Below are positions 25,228-33,160 of a stretch of DNA of 44,207 nt, in pieces. The stretch is from Curvibacter gracilis ATCC BAA-807 (GTDB lineage: Bacteria > Pseudomonadota > Gammaproteobacteria > Burkholderiales > Burkholderiaceae_C). Positions within the stretch are counted from its first letter, which is position 1, and each line of letters opens with the position of its first letter. The DNA lies in assembly GCF_000518645.1 (NCBI RefSeq), contig NZ_JADZ01000041.1:1-44207 (forward strand). The letters are read 5' to 3'. The notes under the pieces are model-generated. The model was given only the letters and a program-made list of their open reading frames with translations, was not told the origin of the DNA and did no database searches. The position numbers were made by a program, and so were the translations under genes.

Positions 25228-26172
25228 TCAGGCCGGGCCGGCAGCGGCGTGCAGGGCCGTGAAGCGGTGCCCCTCGCCTGACACCTGCTCGGCCACGAAG
25301 TCCAGGAACAGCCTCACCTTGGTCGGGATCATGGGGGTGTCGAGGATGGTGGCGTACATGCCCTCTTCGTAGCTGGTGTTGCTGACGCGCAGGTGGGGCA
25401 GCAGGCGCACCAGGCTGCCCTGCTCCAGATCGGCGTGTACGGTGTAGTCGTCGAGCAGGGCCACCCCTTCGCCCAGGCGGGCCAGCTCCAGCAGGGCCAC
25501 GCCGTTGTTGCTCACATGCCGGGGCTGGAAGGCCAGATCCTCCTGCACGCCCTCGTGCCGGAAGTGCCACACGTACTCGCCCCCGGGCAGCAGGTAGGCC
25601 AGGCAGTCGTGGGCCAGCAGGTCTTGCGCCGTGGCCGGGGCCGGGCAACGGGCCAGGTAGCTGGGCGAGGCCACCAGGTAGCGCTCGCCCCGGAACAGGA
25701 TGCGCCGCTTGACGCCTGCCTCGACCGGGGGCGAGACCCGGAAATCGATGTCCACATGGTCGCGCCGCAGGTCGGCCGGTGTCTCGGACAGCATCAGCTC
25801 GATGTGGATGTCGGGGTACAGGCGGCGAAAGCGCGCCACCAGCGTGGGCAGCACCCCCAGGCCGAACATCATGCGCGAGTGCACGCGCAGCAGGCCCTTG
25901 GGCGCCTGGCGGATGGCGGTGATATTGGCGTGCGCCTCATTAATGCTCCAGAGAATACCTTCGAGTTGCGCTGCATATTCCTCACCTGATTCGGTGAGCA
26001 CGATCTGACGCGTGGAGCGCAGCAGCAGTTTGACTTTCAGCTCGTCCTCGAAGTCGGTGATCATGCGAGAAACTGCCGTGGCCGAAACCCCGAACTGGCG
26101 TGCCGTTTCGGAGAAGTTTCGGGTTTTTGTCACCGACAGGAAAAATTCCATAGCACGCAGTCGATCCATCAC
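25228..26172 (-). CDS. LysR family transcriptional regulator
   Basis: A 314-residue LysR-type regulator. The HTH (about 5-64) reads RLRAMEFFLSVTKTRNFSET, then AVSRMITDFEDELKVKLLLR and STRQIVLTESGE. The effector domain (95-300) includes VHSRMMFGLGVLPTLVARFR. It is divergent from the flavin monooxygenase gene across 108 bp and therefore probably regulates it. It ends 10 bp from the convergent SMP-30 gene. ATGs at 26172 and 26169 are adjacent and cannot be separated. Confidence 0.93.
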   Translation of the reverse strand: MMDRLRAMEFFLSVTKTRNFSETARQFGVSATAVSRMITDFEDELKVKLLLRSTRQIVLTESGEEYAAQLEGILWSINEAHANITAIRQAPKGLLRVHSRMMFGLGVLPTLVARFRRLYPDIHIELMLSETPADLRRDHVDIDFRVSPPVEAGVKRRILFRGERYLVASPSYLARCPAPATAQDLLAHDCLAYLLPGGEYVWHFRHEGVQEDLAFQPRHVSNNGVALLELARLGEGVALLDDYTVHADLEQGSLVRLLPHLRVSNTSYEEGMYATILDTPMIPTKVRLFLDFVAEQVSGEGHRFTALHAAAGPA

Positions 26173-26280
26173 TTCTCCGTTTTCCGCAGGACAGACCCGC
26201 GATTTTCATGCATTCCCCATGGGCAGGGGCGTTTTTAGAATTATTCCCGAGAAACCCACCCACACCACAAGGAGACATTC

Positions 26281-27345
26281 ATGGAATTCGGCGTATTCAT
26301 CCTGGCCCAGCAGCGCGGTTATCACCAAAGTTCGCAACAGGTGATCCAGAACTCGATCGAGCAGACCGTGGCCGCCGAGCAGGCGGGCTTCAACACCGCC
26401 TGGTACGCGGAACACCACTTCAACAACTACTCGCTCTCCCCCTCGCCCCTGATGATGGTGGCCCACGTGGCGGCCAAGACGCAGCGCATCCGCCTGGGCA
26501 CGGCGGTGTGCATTCTGCCGCTCTACCACCCGGCACGCTTCCTGGCCGAGGTGGGCTTTGTGGACACGGTCTCGGGCGGGCGCCTGGAGTTGGGCGTGGG
26601 CTCGGGCTACCAGGAGTTCGAGTTCGAACGCTTCGGCGTCAAGATCGAAGAGTCGGGCGCCATCTTCAATGAGTTCCTCGACATCATTCCCAAGGGCCTG
26701 AGCGAGCGCATCTTCGAATACCACGGCAAGCACCTGGACGTGCCGCCCAGCTCGATCGCCGTGCGCTGCGTGCAGAACCCCATGCCCCCGATCTGGGTGA
26801 CCTCGGGCAACCCCGTCACCCTGGGCCGTGGCGTGCGCGAGAACCACAACCTGTTTGTCACGGCCTTGCTGGGCGGCAACGACGCCATCGTCAGCCTGCG
26901 CCAGCGCATGGAGAAGGTGGCTGAAGACAATGGCAAGGACCTCGACCGCGATGTGCGGTTTGGCTTCCTGCGCTGCGCCTTCGCTTCGGACAACCGGGCC
27001 GAAGTCGACAGCTACCTGGACTGCGCGCGCTTCCAGCGCCGCATCTCGGAAAGCCTGAAGTACCGCCGCGCCCACACCGACGACGGCTACATGGTGAAAG
27101 AGGAGCCCTCGCCCACCGACATGAGCTTTGACCAGATGCGCCAGAACCTGGCCGTGGGCTCGGTCAACCAGGTGATCGACAAGATGCTCGAAGAGATCAG
27201 CATCCTGCGCCCCAAGCACATCGCGTTGCAGACCCAACTGGGCGACTTCGACCAGAAGACCATGCTGCGTCAGATCGAGCTGTGGGGCGAGCGCATCATC
27301 CCTGCCATCCGCAAGGAAGTGGGCGAACTCAGCGTCGCCGCCTGA
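26281..27345 (+). CDS. luciferase-like (LLM class) flavin-dependent monooxygenase
   Basis: A 354-residue bacterial-luciferase-fold oxidoreductase. Family signs are EQAGFNTAWYAEHHFNNYSL, RIRLGTAVCILPLYHPARFL, SGGRLELGVGSGYQEFEFER and WVTSGNPVTLGRG. It lacks an NADH-binding domain, so it needs reduced FMN from a partner, most likely the flavin reductase encoded 18 bp downstream. Two-component enzymes of this class carry out Baeyer-Villiger oxidation, hydroxylation or C-S/C-N cleavage; the substrate here is unknown. The ATG at 26281 has a clear ribosome site (AAGGAGA). Control by the divergent LysR gene is likely. Confidence 0.92.
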   Translation: MEFGVFILAQQRGYHQSSQQVIQNSIEQTVAAEQAGFNTAWYAEHHFNNYSLSPSPLMMVAHVAAKTQRIRLGTAVCILPLYHPARFLAEVGFVDTVSGGRLELGVGSGYQEFEFERFGVKIEESGAIFNEFLDIIPKGLSERIFEYHGKHLDVPPSSIAVRCVQNPMPPIWVTSGNPVTLGRGVRENHNLFVTALLGGNDAIVSLRQRMEKVAEDNGKDLDRDVRFGFLRCAFASDNRAEVDSYLDCARFQRRISESLKYRRAHTDDGYMVKEEPSPTDMSFDQMRQNLAVGSVNQVIDKMLEEISILRPKHIALQTQLGDFDQKTMLRQIELWGERIIPAIRKEVGELSVAA

Positions 27346-27363
27346 GCCGGGAGGGCCTGCATC

Positions 27364-28155
27364 ATGCGCATCCATCTCTCCAACACGGGCACCGTGTCCC
27401 TGCGTGAGCCGCAGGATTTCAAGCGTCTGGACGTGCTGGTCGACCCCCAGCCGCCCGAAGCACTGGAGCGCGCCATCCAGCGCATCGGCCACCGCGAAAG
27501 TGAGCAGCACGTGCGCGTGGCGCCCTCGGTGCTGCGCTTCATGTCGGGCCTGGCCGGCGATTCCGAATGGGAGGCCGGCTTTGCCCGCATGCTGGACTAC
27601 GCCCGGCGCAGCGGTTGGGTGGACGAGCACGGCGAGGTGCGCGCCCACCTGATCCACGCTCAGGGCGATGAGGTGGTGTCAGTGGCCGATTTCAAGGCCG
27701 CCATGCGTGCGCTGCCCGCGGGCATCAGCGCCGTCACCACCGGCCAGGGCGAGGGCGTGGCGGGCATGATCGTCTCCAGCCTCACCTCCGTGTCTGCCGA
27801 GCCGCCGCTGATCGGCTTCTTCGCCCACCAGGCCTCGTCCTTCACCGAGCCCCTGATGAACAGCCAGCGCTTTGTGGCTAATGTGCTGGGCGAGGAGCAC
27901 CACCAGGTGATGTCCAGTTTTCTGCAGGCCCCCCAGGGCCGGGCCCGCTTTGCCACCGGCTGCTGGACCGAGACCGAGGCGCAGCCCCCGGTGCTCAGCG
28001 ATGCCCTGGCCAGCCTCGAGTGCGAGGTGGTCTGGACCCAGCCCCTGGGCACCCACCACCTGGTGGTGGGCAAGGTGAAGCGCGCCACCTGCTCGCCGGC
28101 CAGCCCGGTGGTGCACTTCAATGCGGGCACGCACCGGCTGGTGGCCTTGGCCTGA
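27364..28155 (+). CDS. flavin reductase with an N-terminal extension
   Basis: A 263-residue protein in two parts. Residues ~105-262 are a flavin reductase (FMN-binding split-barrel) domain: FKAAMRALPAGISAVTTGQG, MIVSSLTSVSAEPPLIGFF, FVANVLGEEHHQV and THHLVVGKVKRA. Residues 1-100 are an extra domain that I do not recognise (SVLRFMSGLAGDSEWEAGFA, then RMLDYARRSGWVDEHGEVRA), possibly helical and docking-related. It follows the monooxygenase gene in the same operon and should supply it with reduced flavin. Stand-alone reductases are normally ~170 residues, so the extension is unusual. Confidence 0.88.
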   Translation: MRIHLSNTGTVSLREPQDFKRLDVLVDPQPPEALERAIQRIGHRESEQHVRVAPSVLRFMSGLAGDSEWEAGFARMLDYARRSGWVDEHGEVRAHLIHAQGDEVVSVADFKAAMRALPAGISAVTTGQGEGVAGMIVSSLTSVSAEPPLIGFFAHQASSFTEPLMNSQRFVANVLGEEHHQVMSSFLQAPQGRARFATGCWTETEAQPPVLSDALASLECEVVWTQPLGTHHLVVGKVKRATCSPASPVVHFNAGTHRLVALA

Positions 28156-28178
28156 GGGCAGGGGGGGGCTTACTGCCC
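28156..28178. terminator. possible bidirectional terminator between convergent genes
   Basis: GGGCAG (28156-28161) pairs with CTGCCC (28173-28178) around an 11-base loop and is followed by CGTTT on the plus strand. It lies exactly between the flavin reductase stop and the stop codon of the convergent carboxypeptidase gene. The stem is short and the T run is weak, so the call is tentative. Confidence 0.3.
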
Positions 28179-29492
28179 CGTTTCCAACCGCGTCAACCGA
28201 TAAATCAGCAGCGCCGCCCGAATGGTGCCCCGCTCGATCGAGGCGATCTCCAGGTCTTCGTCGTCGGTGTGGGCGCCGCGGCCCTGGGCGCCCAGGCCAT
28301 CGATGCCCACGGTGTAGGGGGCCACAAACTGCACATCGCCCGCCCCCCTGAATGCGGGGTCCAGCAGGTCGATGCGGCCCAGGCCGGCGTCCTGGCTGGC
28401 TTGCGAGTACAGAGCGGCCAGCTGGCGGCCAGCGTCTGTGGGCGGCATGGGCGGGTAGCTTTCGGTGAAGCGGATGCTGGCCGAGGTGCCGGGCAGGTTG
28501 CCGGTGTTCACGATGGCCTGCATCTTCTGGCGGGCGCGCTCGCCCTGCTCGGGTGAGAGGTAGCGCAGGTCGCCCAGCACCTCGGCGTCGCGCGCGATCA
28601 CGTTCGATTTGCCGAAGGCGCTGGCGGTGGCGGTGTCTTCGGCATAGGCGATGTCGGTGCCGCCATACACCAGGCCGGGGTTGAAGGTCAGGCTGGGCTC
28701 GATCACCTGCTCGCGGAAGCTGTTCAGGATGCGCGCCGTCTCATACACCGCGCCATAGCCCGATGCCTGTGAGAACACGCCCATCGAATGCGCCGCCTTG
28801 CCCTTCACGTGCAACACCCAGCCACCGGAGGACCGGCGGGCGATGCTGGCGGTGTCCACCCCCTGGTGCTTGTTGCTGCCCTCGAACGACAGCGCATAGT
28901 CGGCCCGCTTGCCCAGGGCCACCATGTCGGCCCGTGCGGTCTGCAGGGGCTTGCCGGCGCGCTCTTCATCGCCGGTGAACATCAGGTCGATGTTGGCCTG
29001 CTGCAGCACGCCCACGCTTTTGAGCGCGCGCAGGGCTTCGATCATGATCACGTCGCCGCCCTTCATGTCGTTCACGCCCTGGCCACGCACCCGGTCGCCC
29101 CGGCGCTCCCACAGCGGCACCGAGCTGCCTTTTTCGAACACCGTGTCCAGGTGGCCCAGCAGCAGCACGCGCTTGCCGCTGCCCCCTTCTTGCGAGGCCA
29201 CCAGGTGCCCGGCGCGTTTCATGGCGGGGGGCATGTCGATCCAGCGGGTCTGGAGGCCCAGGCCCTCCAGCTCGGCCCGGAACAGCTCGCCCACGGCGCG
29301 CACGCCCTCGGGGTTGAGCGTGCCGCTGTTGATGCGCACCGACTTCTCCAGCAGCTCCAGCGCGGCCGGCGTGCGCTGCTGCACGGCCCGGACGATGGCC
29401 TGTTCGGTGTCAGAGAGCTGGGCCTGGGCGGTGCCGGCCAGGGCCAGCAGCGCGGTGCACAGGGTAAGGCGGCGGGAGAGCATCATGGCCAT
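28170..29492 (-). CDS. exported M20 family metallopeptidase (glutamate carboxypeptidase-like)
   Basis: A 440-residue M20 peptidase resembling carboxypeptidase G2. A signal peptide (LSRRLTLCTALLALAGTAQA) places it in the periplasm. Dizinc ligands and neighbours are visible: LLLGHLDTV (His, Asp), GVNDMKGGD (bridging Asp), FTGDEERAG (Glu-Glu), and HTDDED near the C-terminus. Enzymes of this type remove C-terminal glutamate from folates or peptides, or hydrolyse N-acyl amino acids. The ATG at 29492 has GGAGA seven bases upstream; the upstream open frame lies inside the preceding gene and is ignored. It begins one base after that gene's stop, so it is translationally coupled to the lipoprotein hydrolase. 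Confidence 0.9.
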   Translation of the reverse strand: MAMMLSRRLTLCTALLALAGTAQAQLSDTEQAIVRAVQQRTPAALELLEKSVRINSGTLNPEGVRAVGELFRAELEGLGLQTRWIDMPPAMKRAGHLVASQEGGSGKRVLLLGHLDTVFEKGSSVPLWERRGDRVRGQGVNDMKGGDVIMIEALRALKSVGVLQQANIDLMFTGDEERAGKPLQTARADMVALGKRADYALSFEGSNKHQGVDTASIARRSSGGWVLHVKGKAAHSMGVFSQASGYGAVYETARILNSFREQVIEPSLTFNPGLVYGGTDIAYAEDTATASAFGKSNVIARDAEVLGDLRYLSPEQGERARQKMQAIVNTGNLPGTSASIRFTESYPPMPPTDAGRQLAALYSQASQDAGLGRIDLLDPAFRGAGDVQFVAPYTVGIDGLGAQGRGAHTDDEDLEIASIERGTIRAALLIYRLTRLETGQ

Positions 29493-29493
29493 G

Positions 29494-30672
29494 TCAATTC
29501 TCCAGGGGGTGGGTTGGCGAACCGGCCAAGCCAGCCGCAGCAGCCAGGCGGGGGAACGCGACGGGAGCCGCATCGAGGCCTTGGCCGAGGGCCTGTAGGC
29601 TGCCGTCGAGCACATGCTCGTCGGGGTCTGTGTGCGCATCCGAGGTGGCCGTGGCGACCCCGGTTCCGTTTCTGGCCCCGCTGTCTGCCGTCAGCAGAAA
29701 CCGTGCCTTTTGCGCCCGCGCACAGGCATTGAGCACGCGCATGGCCCGGTCGACCACCGGCTGGCCGCTCACAAAGGGGTTGGGGCCTGTCGGCACTGCC
29801 GCCCTGGCCTTGAGCTTGGCCACCGTGCCGTCATAGCCGGGGTGATTGCTCAAGGGCACGTCGATGCCCCACTGGCCCGAAAGCTGGCGCATGCGATCGG
29901 TCTGGGCGATGTAGCTGTCGAGGCGGGCCATGTCGCGGCCGAAGTTGAATGCCGTGCCGCCCCAGATCATGGCCGTGTGCTTCTGGCCCTTGTCGCGCAC
30001 CTCAAACACCGGGGTGATGGTGCCCAGGGTATGGCCGGGCGTGATCACAAAGCGCACGGTGGTGTCGCCCAGCGTGAGGGTGTCGCCGTCACGCACCGCG
30101 ATGTCGCGCCGGGGCGGGCGGTCCCACAGGCGGGAGTCGAACTCCAGCGTGGTTTCCATCATCTTCCAGTCGATCTCGCTGGCCACCACGCGTGCGTGGT
30201 AGCGCTCGGCCAGCATCTGCGCCCCGCCGTAATGGTCGCCATGACCATGGGTGACCAGCACGTAGCGGATCTGGGCCGTGTCCAGGCCCAGGCGGCGCAT
30301 GCCACCCTCGACGAGCTCGGTGGCCTCTTGGGCGTTGTTCAGCGCGTCGATCAGGATCAGGCCATCGCTGGTCTTCAGCACCCAGGCGCTGACCCAGGCC
30401 GAGCCCACGTAGTACAGGTTGTCGAAAGCCTGCCCGGGCGCGGGTGGTGTTTGCTGGATGAGCTTGGTCAGCATCTCGTCCATGGCCGGGCTGGGTGCCG
30501 CGCGCACGGCAGGCTGAGGGTTGCAGACCGGCAGCAGAAACTTCAGGTCGTCGCCCGCCAGGCTTTGGGCCTCATGCACATGCTGGTCGACGGTGGCCTG
30601 CTGGGGCGCGATGGTGGAACAGGCGGTGAGTACCGCGAGCGCGATGCTCGTGATCAAGGCAGTGCGGGCCAT
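29494..30672 (-). CDS. lipoprotein metallo-beta-lactamase-fold hydrolase, subclass B3-like
   Basis: A 392-residue enzyme. The N-terminus is a lipoprotein signal (LAVLTAC, lipidated C18). The domain that follows has the B3-type start FDNLYYVGSAWVSAWVLKTS, the dizinc motif THGHGDHYGG and a second-site block TPGHTLGTITPVFEV. Known members range from carbapenemases to lactonases or esterases with other substrates. The C-terminal ~65 residues (after AMRVLNACARAQKARF, where relatives usually end) are an extra low-complexity tail running to the next gene. The ATG at 30672 follows GAGGAGA. Coupled to the M20 peptidase; joint action on a periplasmic amide or peptide substrate is possible. Confidence 0.88.
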   Translation of the reverse strand: MARTALITSIALAVLTACSTIAPQQATVDQHVHEAQSLAGDDLKFLLPVCNPQPAVRAAPSPAMDEMLTKLIQQTPPAPGQAFDNLYYVGSAWVSAWVLKTSDGLILIDALNNAQEATELVEGGMRRLGLDTAQIRYVLVTHGHGDHYGGAQMLAERYHARVVASEIDWKMMETTLEFDSRLWDRPPRRDIAVRDGDTLTLGDTTVRFVITPGHTLGTITPVFEVRDKGQKHTAMIWGGTAFNFGRDMARLDSYIAQTDRMRQLSGQWGIDVPLSNHPGYDGTVAKLKARAAVPTGPNPFVSGQPVVDRAMRVLNACARAQKARFLLTADSGARNGTGVATATSDAHTDPDEHVLDGSLQALGQGLDAAPVAFPRLAAAAGLAGSPTHPLEN

Positions 30673-30930
30673 GTTGTCTCCTCGGGTGTGGGTTTTGTTC
30701 TGCACCAGGTGCCAGGATGGCGCCAAGCATTGTTCACATTAACCCAGTCCACGCCCGTCATGTGTTGGACACCCGCGCTGAATTTGCAGCACAACTTCAA
30801 CGCGCAGGCCTCTCATGGGCCAGAACGACTGTTGGATTCAGCCGGGGCTTGCCAGGAGGGGCAGGCCGGTCATTCTGGCACCAGGGCTGCGTGGGGCTTT
30901 TTCTCGCTGCAGTTGATGAGACGTTTGATT

Positions 30931-31061
30931 CATAGATATTTTTAAATTTCTATAGATTCAATATCTATGTTGTATTTTTTGTGATCTGTTCTGCACATTC
31001 TTGATTTAAAAAAATACTTCATAGAGTTGTCTATTTCATAAATTTGGATAACATCTATGAA
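30931..31061. promoter_or_regulatory. AT-rich control region of the second hip module with repeated ATAGA/TCTAT boxes
   Basis: Within the 388-bp gap between divergent genes, the 130 bp next to the antitoxin gene is strongly AT-rich. It holds two perfect inverted repeats: CATAGATATT/AATATCTATG (30931-30940 and 30960-30969) and TTCATAGA/TCTATGAA (31018-31025 and 31054-31061). The last base of the second pair is the A of the start codon at 31061. Extra ATAGA or TCTAT boxes occur at about 30949-30956 and 31030. This is the pattern expected for cooperative binding by the HTH antitoxin. The rest of the gap (30673-30930) shows no gene. Confidence 0.65.
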
Positions 31062-31561
31062 TGCCCAGGCAAAACACGCCCCCCTCTGACTACCCTCAGG
31101 CGGTGCTGCAGCAGATCGAGCTGCTGGCCCGCAACATCGTGATCGCCCGCAAGCGGCGTGGCGAAACGCAGGCCCAGTGGGCGCGCAAGCTGGGGGTGTC
31201 TCTGCCCACCATGGCCCGCATCGAGCGGGGCGATCCCTCAGTGGCCATGGCCTCGTATGTGATGTGCCTGTGGCTGGTCAACCCGGCCGTGGGCTTGGCC
31301 GATCTGATCGCTCCGCAAAACGACCATGCAGCCCTGGAGCGCGAGCTCAGCCGGGTGAGCGGCCCGCGCAAGGCGGCCCGTCCGCGCAACGTTTCGCAAG
31401 GCGACCCGGTTCAGGCCTGGCGGGTGGCGGAGCCCGGCGCGACACCTGCTCCTGCACCCGCCCGCGCCCCCACCCCGCGCACCGCCCGCCGACCCCGCAA
31501 TGCCAATGCGGCAGGCTTGGCCGCCTTGATGGCCACCCCGCCCACGGAGCCCCCGGCATGA
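31061..31561 (+). CDS. hipB: HipB-like HTH antitoxin
   Basis: A 166-residue protein. An Xre-type helix-turn-helix occupies about 22-78 (NIVIARKRRGETQAQWARKL, then GVSLPTMARIERGDPSVAMA), followed by a long basic tail rich in Ala, Pro and Arg (about 105-166). E. coli HipB is only ~88 residues, so the tail is an addition; disordered antitoxin tails often contact the toxin. It overlaps hipA by four bases (ATGA at 31558-31561), the canonical antitoxin-first order. It probably represses its own promoter through the boxes at 30931-31061. Confidence 0.88.
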   Translation: MPRQNTPPSDYPQAVLQQIELLARNIVIARKRRGETQAQWARKLGVSLPTMARIERGDPSVAMASYVMCLWLVNPAVGLADLIAPQNDHAALERELSRVSGPRKAARPRNVSQGDPVQAWRVAEPGATPAPAPARAPTPRTARRPRNANAAGLAALMATPPTEPPA

Positions 31562-32817
31562 AGGGCCCAGGCGTCACACCCACCAGCTATGTGCCGCAAG
31601 AGCAGCTGTACGTGTGGGCCCTGGTGAACCCCGCGCAGCCCACCCTGGTCGGCCCGCTGGGCCTGTCGGCCCTGGTACCCGACTGCGCCACGTTCAGCTA
31701 CCAGCCCGATTGGTGGCACTTTGCCTTGAGCGAAGACCTGCCTCTGATCCAAGGCCAGGTCTTCAGCGCGGGCGAGCGAGGCAGTGCCCCCGGGGCCCTT
31801 GATGATGCCCGGCCAGACCGTTGGGGCGAACGCATCATCCGCTTCGTCGATCGCCCGGCACGCCTGTCCGTCCTCGAGATGCTGCTGTTTGCCGGCGACG
31901 ACCGCTTTGGCGCCTTGGGGGTGTCGATCTCGGCGCAGCACTACATTCCCCGCCACCTGGGGCCCTACCCCCAGCTGCGTGATCTGGCCCAGTTGAGTAC
32001 CGCCGTCGAAGATGTGCAGGCCCAGGCCCCCATGACGCCCGACATCCAGCGCCTGGTGCAACCCGGCGTCACCCTGGGGGGCGCCCAGCCCAAAGCCCTG
32101 CTGCAGACCGGGGCCGGGCCTTGCGTCATCAAATTCAGTGAGTTGGGCGATGCGCTCGACACCCCGCTGATTGAACACGCCAGCATGACGCTGGCGGCCC
32201 AGGCGGGCATCCGCGTCGCTGGCACCGCGGTGTTGCCGCTGCCACCGCGCCATGGCCGGGCCTGCCACGCGCTGACCATCCAGCGCTTTGATCGGGCAGG
32301 CCCGTACCGCCTGCACTGCCTGTCGGCCCGCACGCTGCTGCGAGCGGCCGGGCTGCACGAGAGCTACGGCGACCTGGCTACGGTGTTGCTGCGCCTGGGC
32401 CACCCCGAGCGCCAGGTCGCCCAGCGCGAAGAGCTGTTCAAACGCATGGTCTTCAACATCCTGCTGGACAACACTGACGACCATGAGCGCAACCACAGCG
32501 TGTGCCTGGCACTCGACGGCTATTACGACCTCAGCCCCGCCTACGACGTGCTGCCCACCTTGCAGAACCTGGGCTACCAGGCCTTGGCCGTGGGCCAGGC
32601 GGGCGCCGAGTCCAGTCTGGACAATGCCCTCACCGGCTTGAGCGAGTTCGGCCTCAAGCGGCCCCGGGCCCTGAAGCTGGTGCGCGAGGTGGCCCGGGTG
32701 GTTGACGCTTGGGTACCGCACTTTGTGGCGCATGGCGTGTGCGCTGCCGACATGGAAGCCCTGGCGGCCAGCATCGACCGCCCTGCACTGAAGCAGCAGC
32801 GCCGGGCTTTTTGCTGA
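31558..32817 (+). CDS. hipA: HipA family serine/threonine kinase toxin (second copy)
   Basis: A 419-residue HipA kinase, only distantly similar to the one at 4544. The Gly-rich loop is VTLGGAQPKALLQ (about 171-183), the catalytic loop NTDDHERN with D307, and the metal-binding Asp D330 in LSPAYDVLPT, so it should be active. Recognisable N-terminal block: GSAPGALDDARPDRWGERII. The start codon overlaps the antitoxin stop, giving translational coupling. The frame is open from 31177, but that part is a shadow of hipB. Target unknown; aminoacyl-tRNA synthetases are the known targets of this family. Confidence 0.9.
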   Translation: MKGPGVTPTSYVPQEQLYVWALVNPAQPTLVGPLGLSALVPDCATFSYQPDWWHFALSEDLPLIQGQVFSAGERGSAPGALDDARPDRWGERIIRFVDRPARLSVLEMLLFAGDDRFGALGVSISAQHYIPRHLGPYPQLRDLAQLSTAVEDVQAQAPMTPDIQRLVQPGVTLGGAQPKALLQTGAGPCVIKFSELGDALDTPLIEHASMTLAAQAGIRVAGTAVLPLPPRHGRACHALTIQRFDRAGPYRLHCLSARTLLRAAGLHESYGDLATVLLRLGHPERQVAQREELFKRMVFNILLDNTDDHERNHSVCLALDGYYDLSPAYDVLPTLQNLGYQALAVGQAGAESSLDNALTGLSEFGLKRPRALKLVREVARVVDAWVPHFVAHGVCAADMEALAASIDRPALKQQRRAFC

Positions 32818-32822
32818 GTTGT

Positions 32823-32900
32823 GGCTGATCCAGGGCTGATCTGGGGCTGAGCGCCCGGTCCGGCGTTTCAGCAAACCAATGCAAACCATTGCAAACCGTT
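32823..32900 (+). repeat. two sets of short phased direct repeats before the amine cluster
   Basis: The 343-bp gap between hipA and the aldehyde dehydrogenase gene contains no gene. Just after the hipA stop, GGCTGATC/GGCTGATC/GGCTGAGC recurs with an 11-bp period (32823, 32834, 32845). Then GCAAACCAAT/GCAAACCATT/GCAAACCGTT recurs with an exact 10-bp period (32871-32900). Repeats in helical phase commonly bind regulators side by side. The regulator, if any, is not encoded next to it. The remaining 260 bp up to 33160 shows nothing I can assign. Confidence 0.55.
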
Positions 32901-33160
32901 TTCATGGCGTCACCGTGGTGGCCTCTGCGTCGCTGCGGGTGAAACAGCCACGCCATGTCGTGCCTGCGCTGACATGGCTTGCTTCGGCCTGCCAGTCCAC
33001 TTTTTCCGCTCTGCCAAGACCCTGGTACTAACCCTAGGTTTTTCTTGCGCGAAACCGATAACGCCTCTCGGGGTGGGCGTCGCACACTGACTTCAACGGA
33101 TCGAACGGCCTGGCCTGCTTTGTCTGGCCCGGCCCCCTGTGTGAACTTGTCAGGACTCTC

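Noticed and set aside
32871-32900. The tandem GCAAACC repeats as a CRISPR array
   Set aside because: The units are only 10 bp with no spacers and only three copies, so they are regulatory-type direct repeats.
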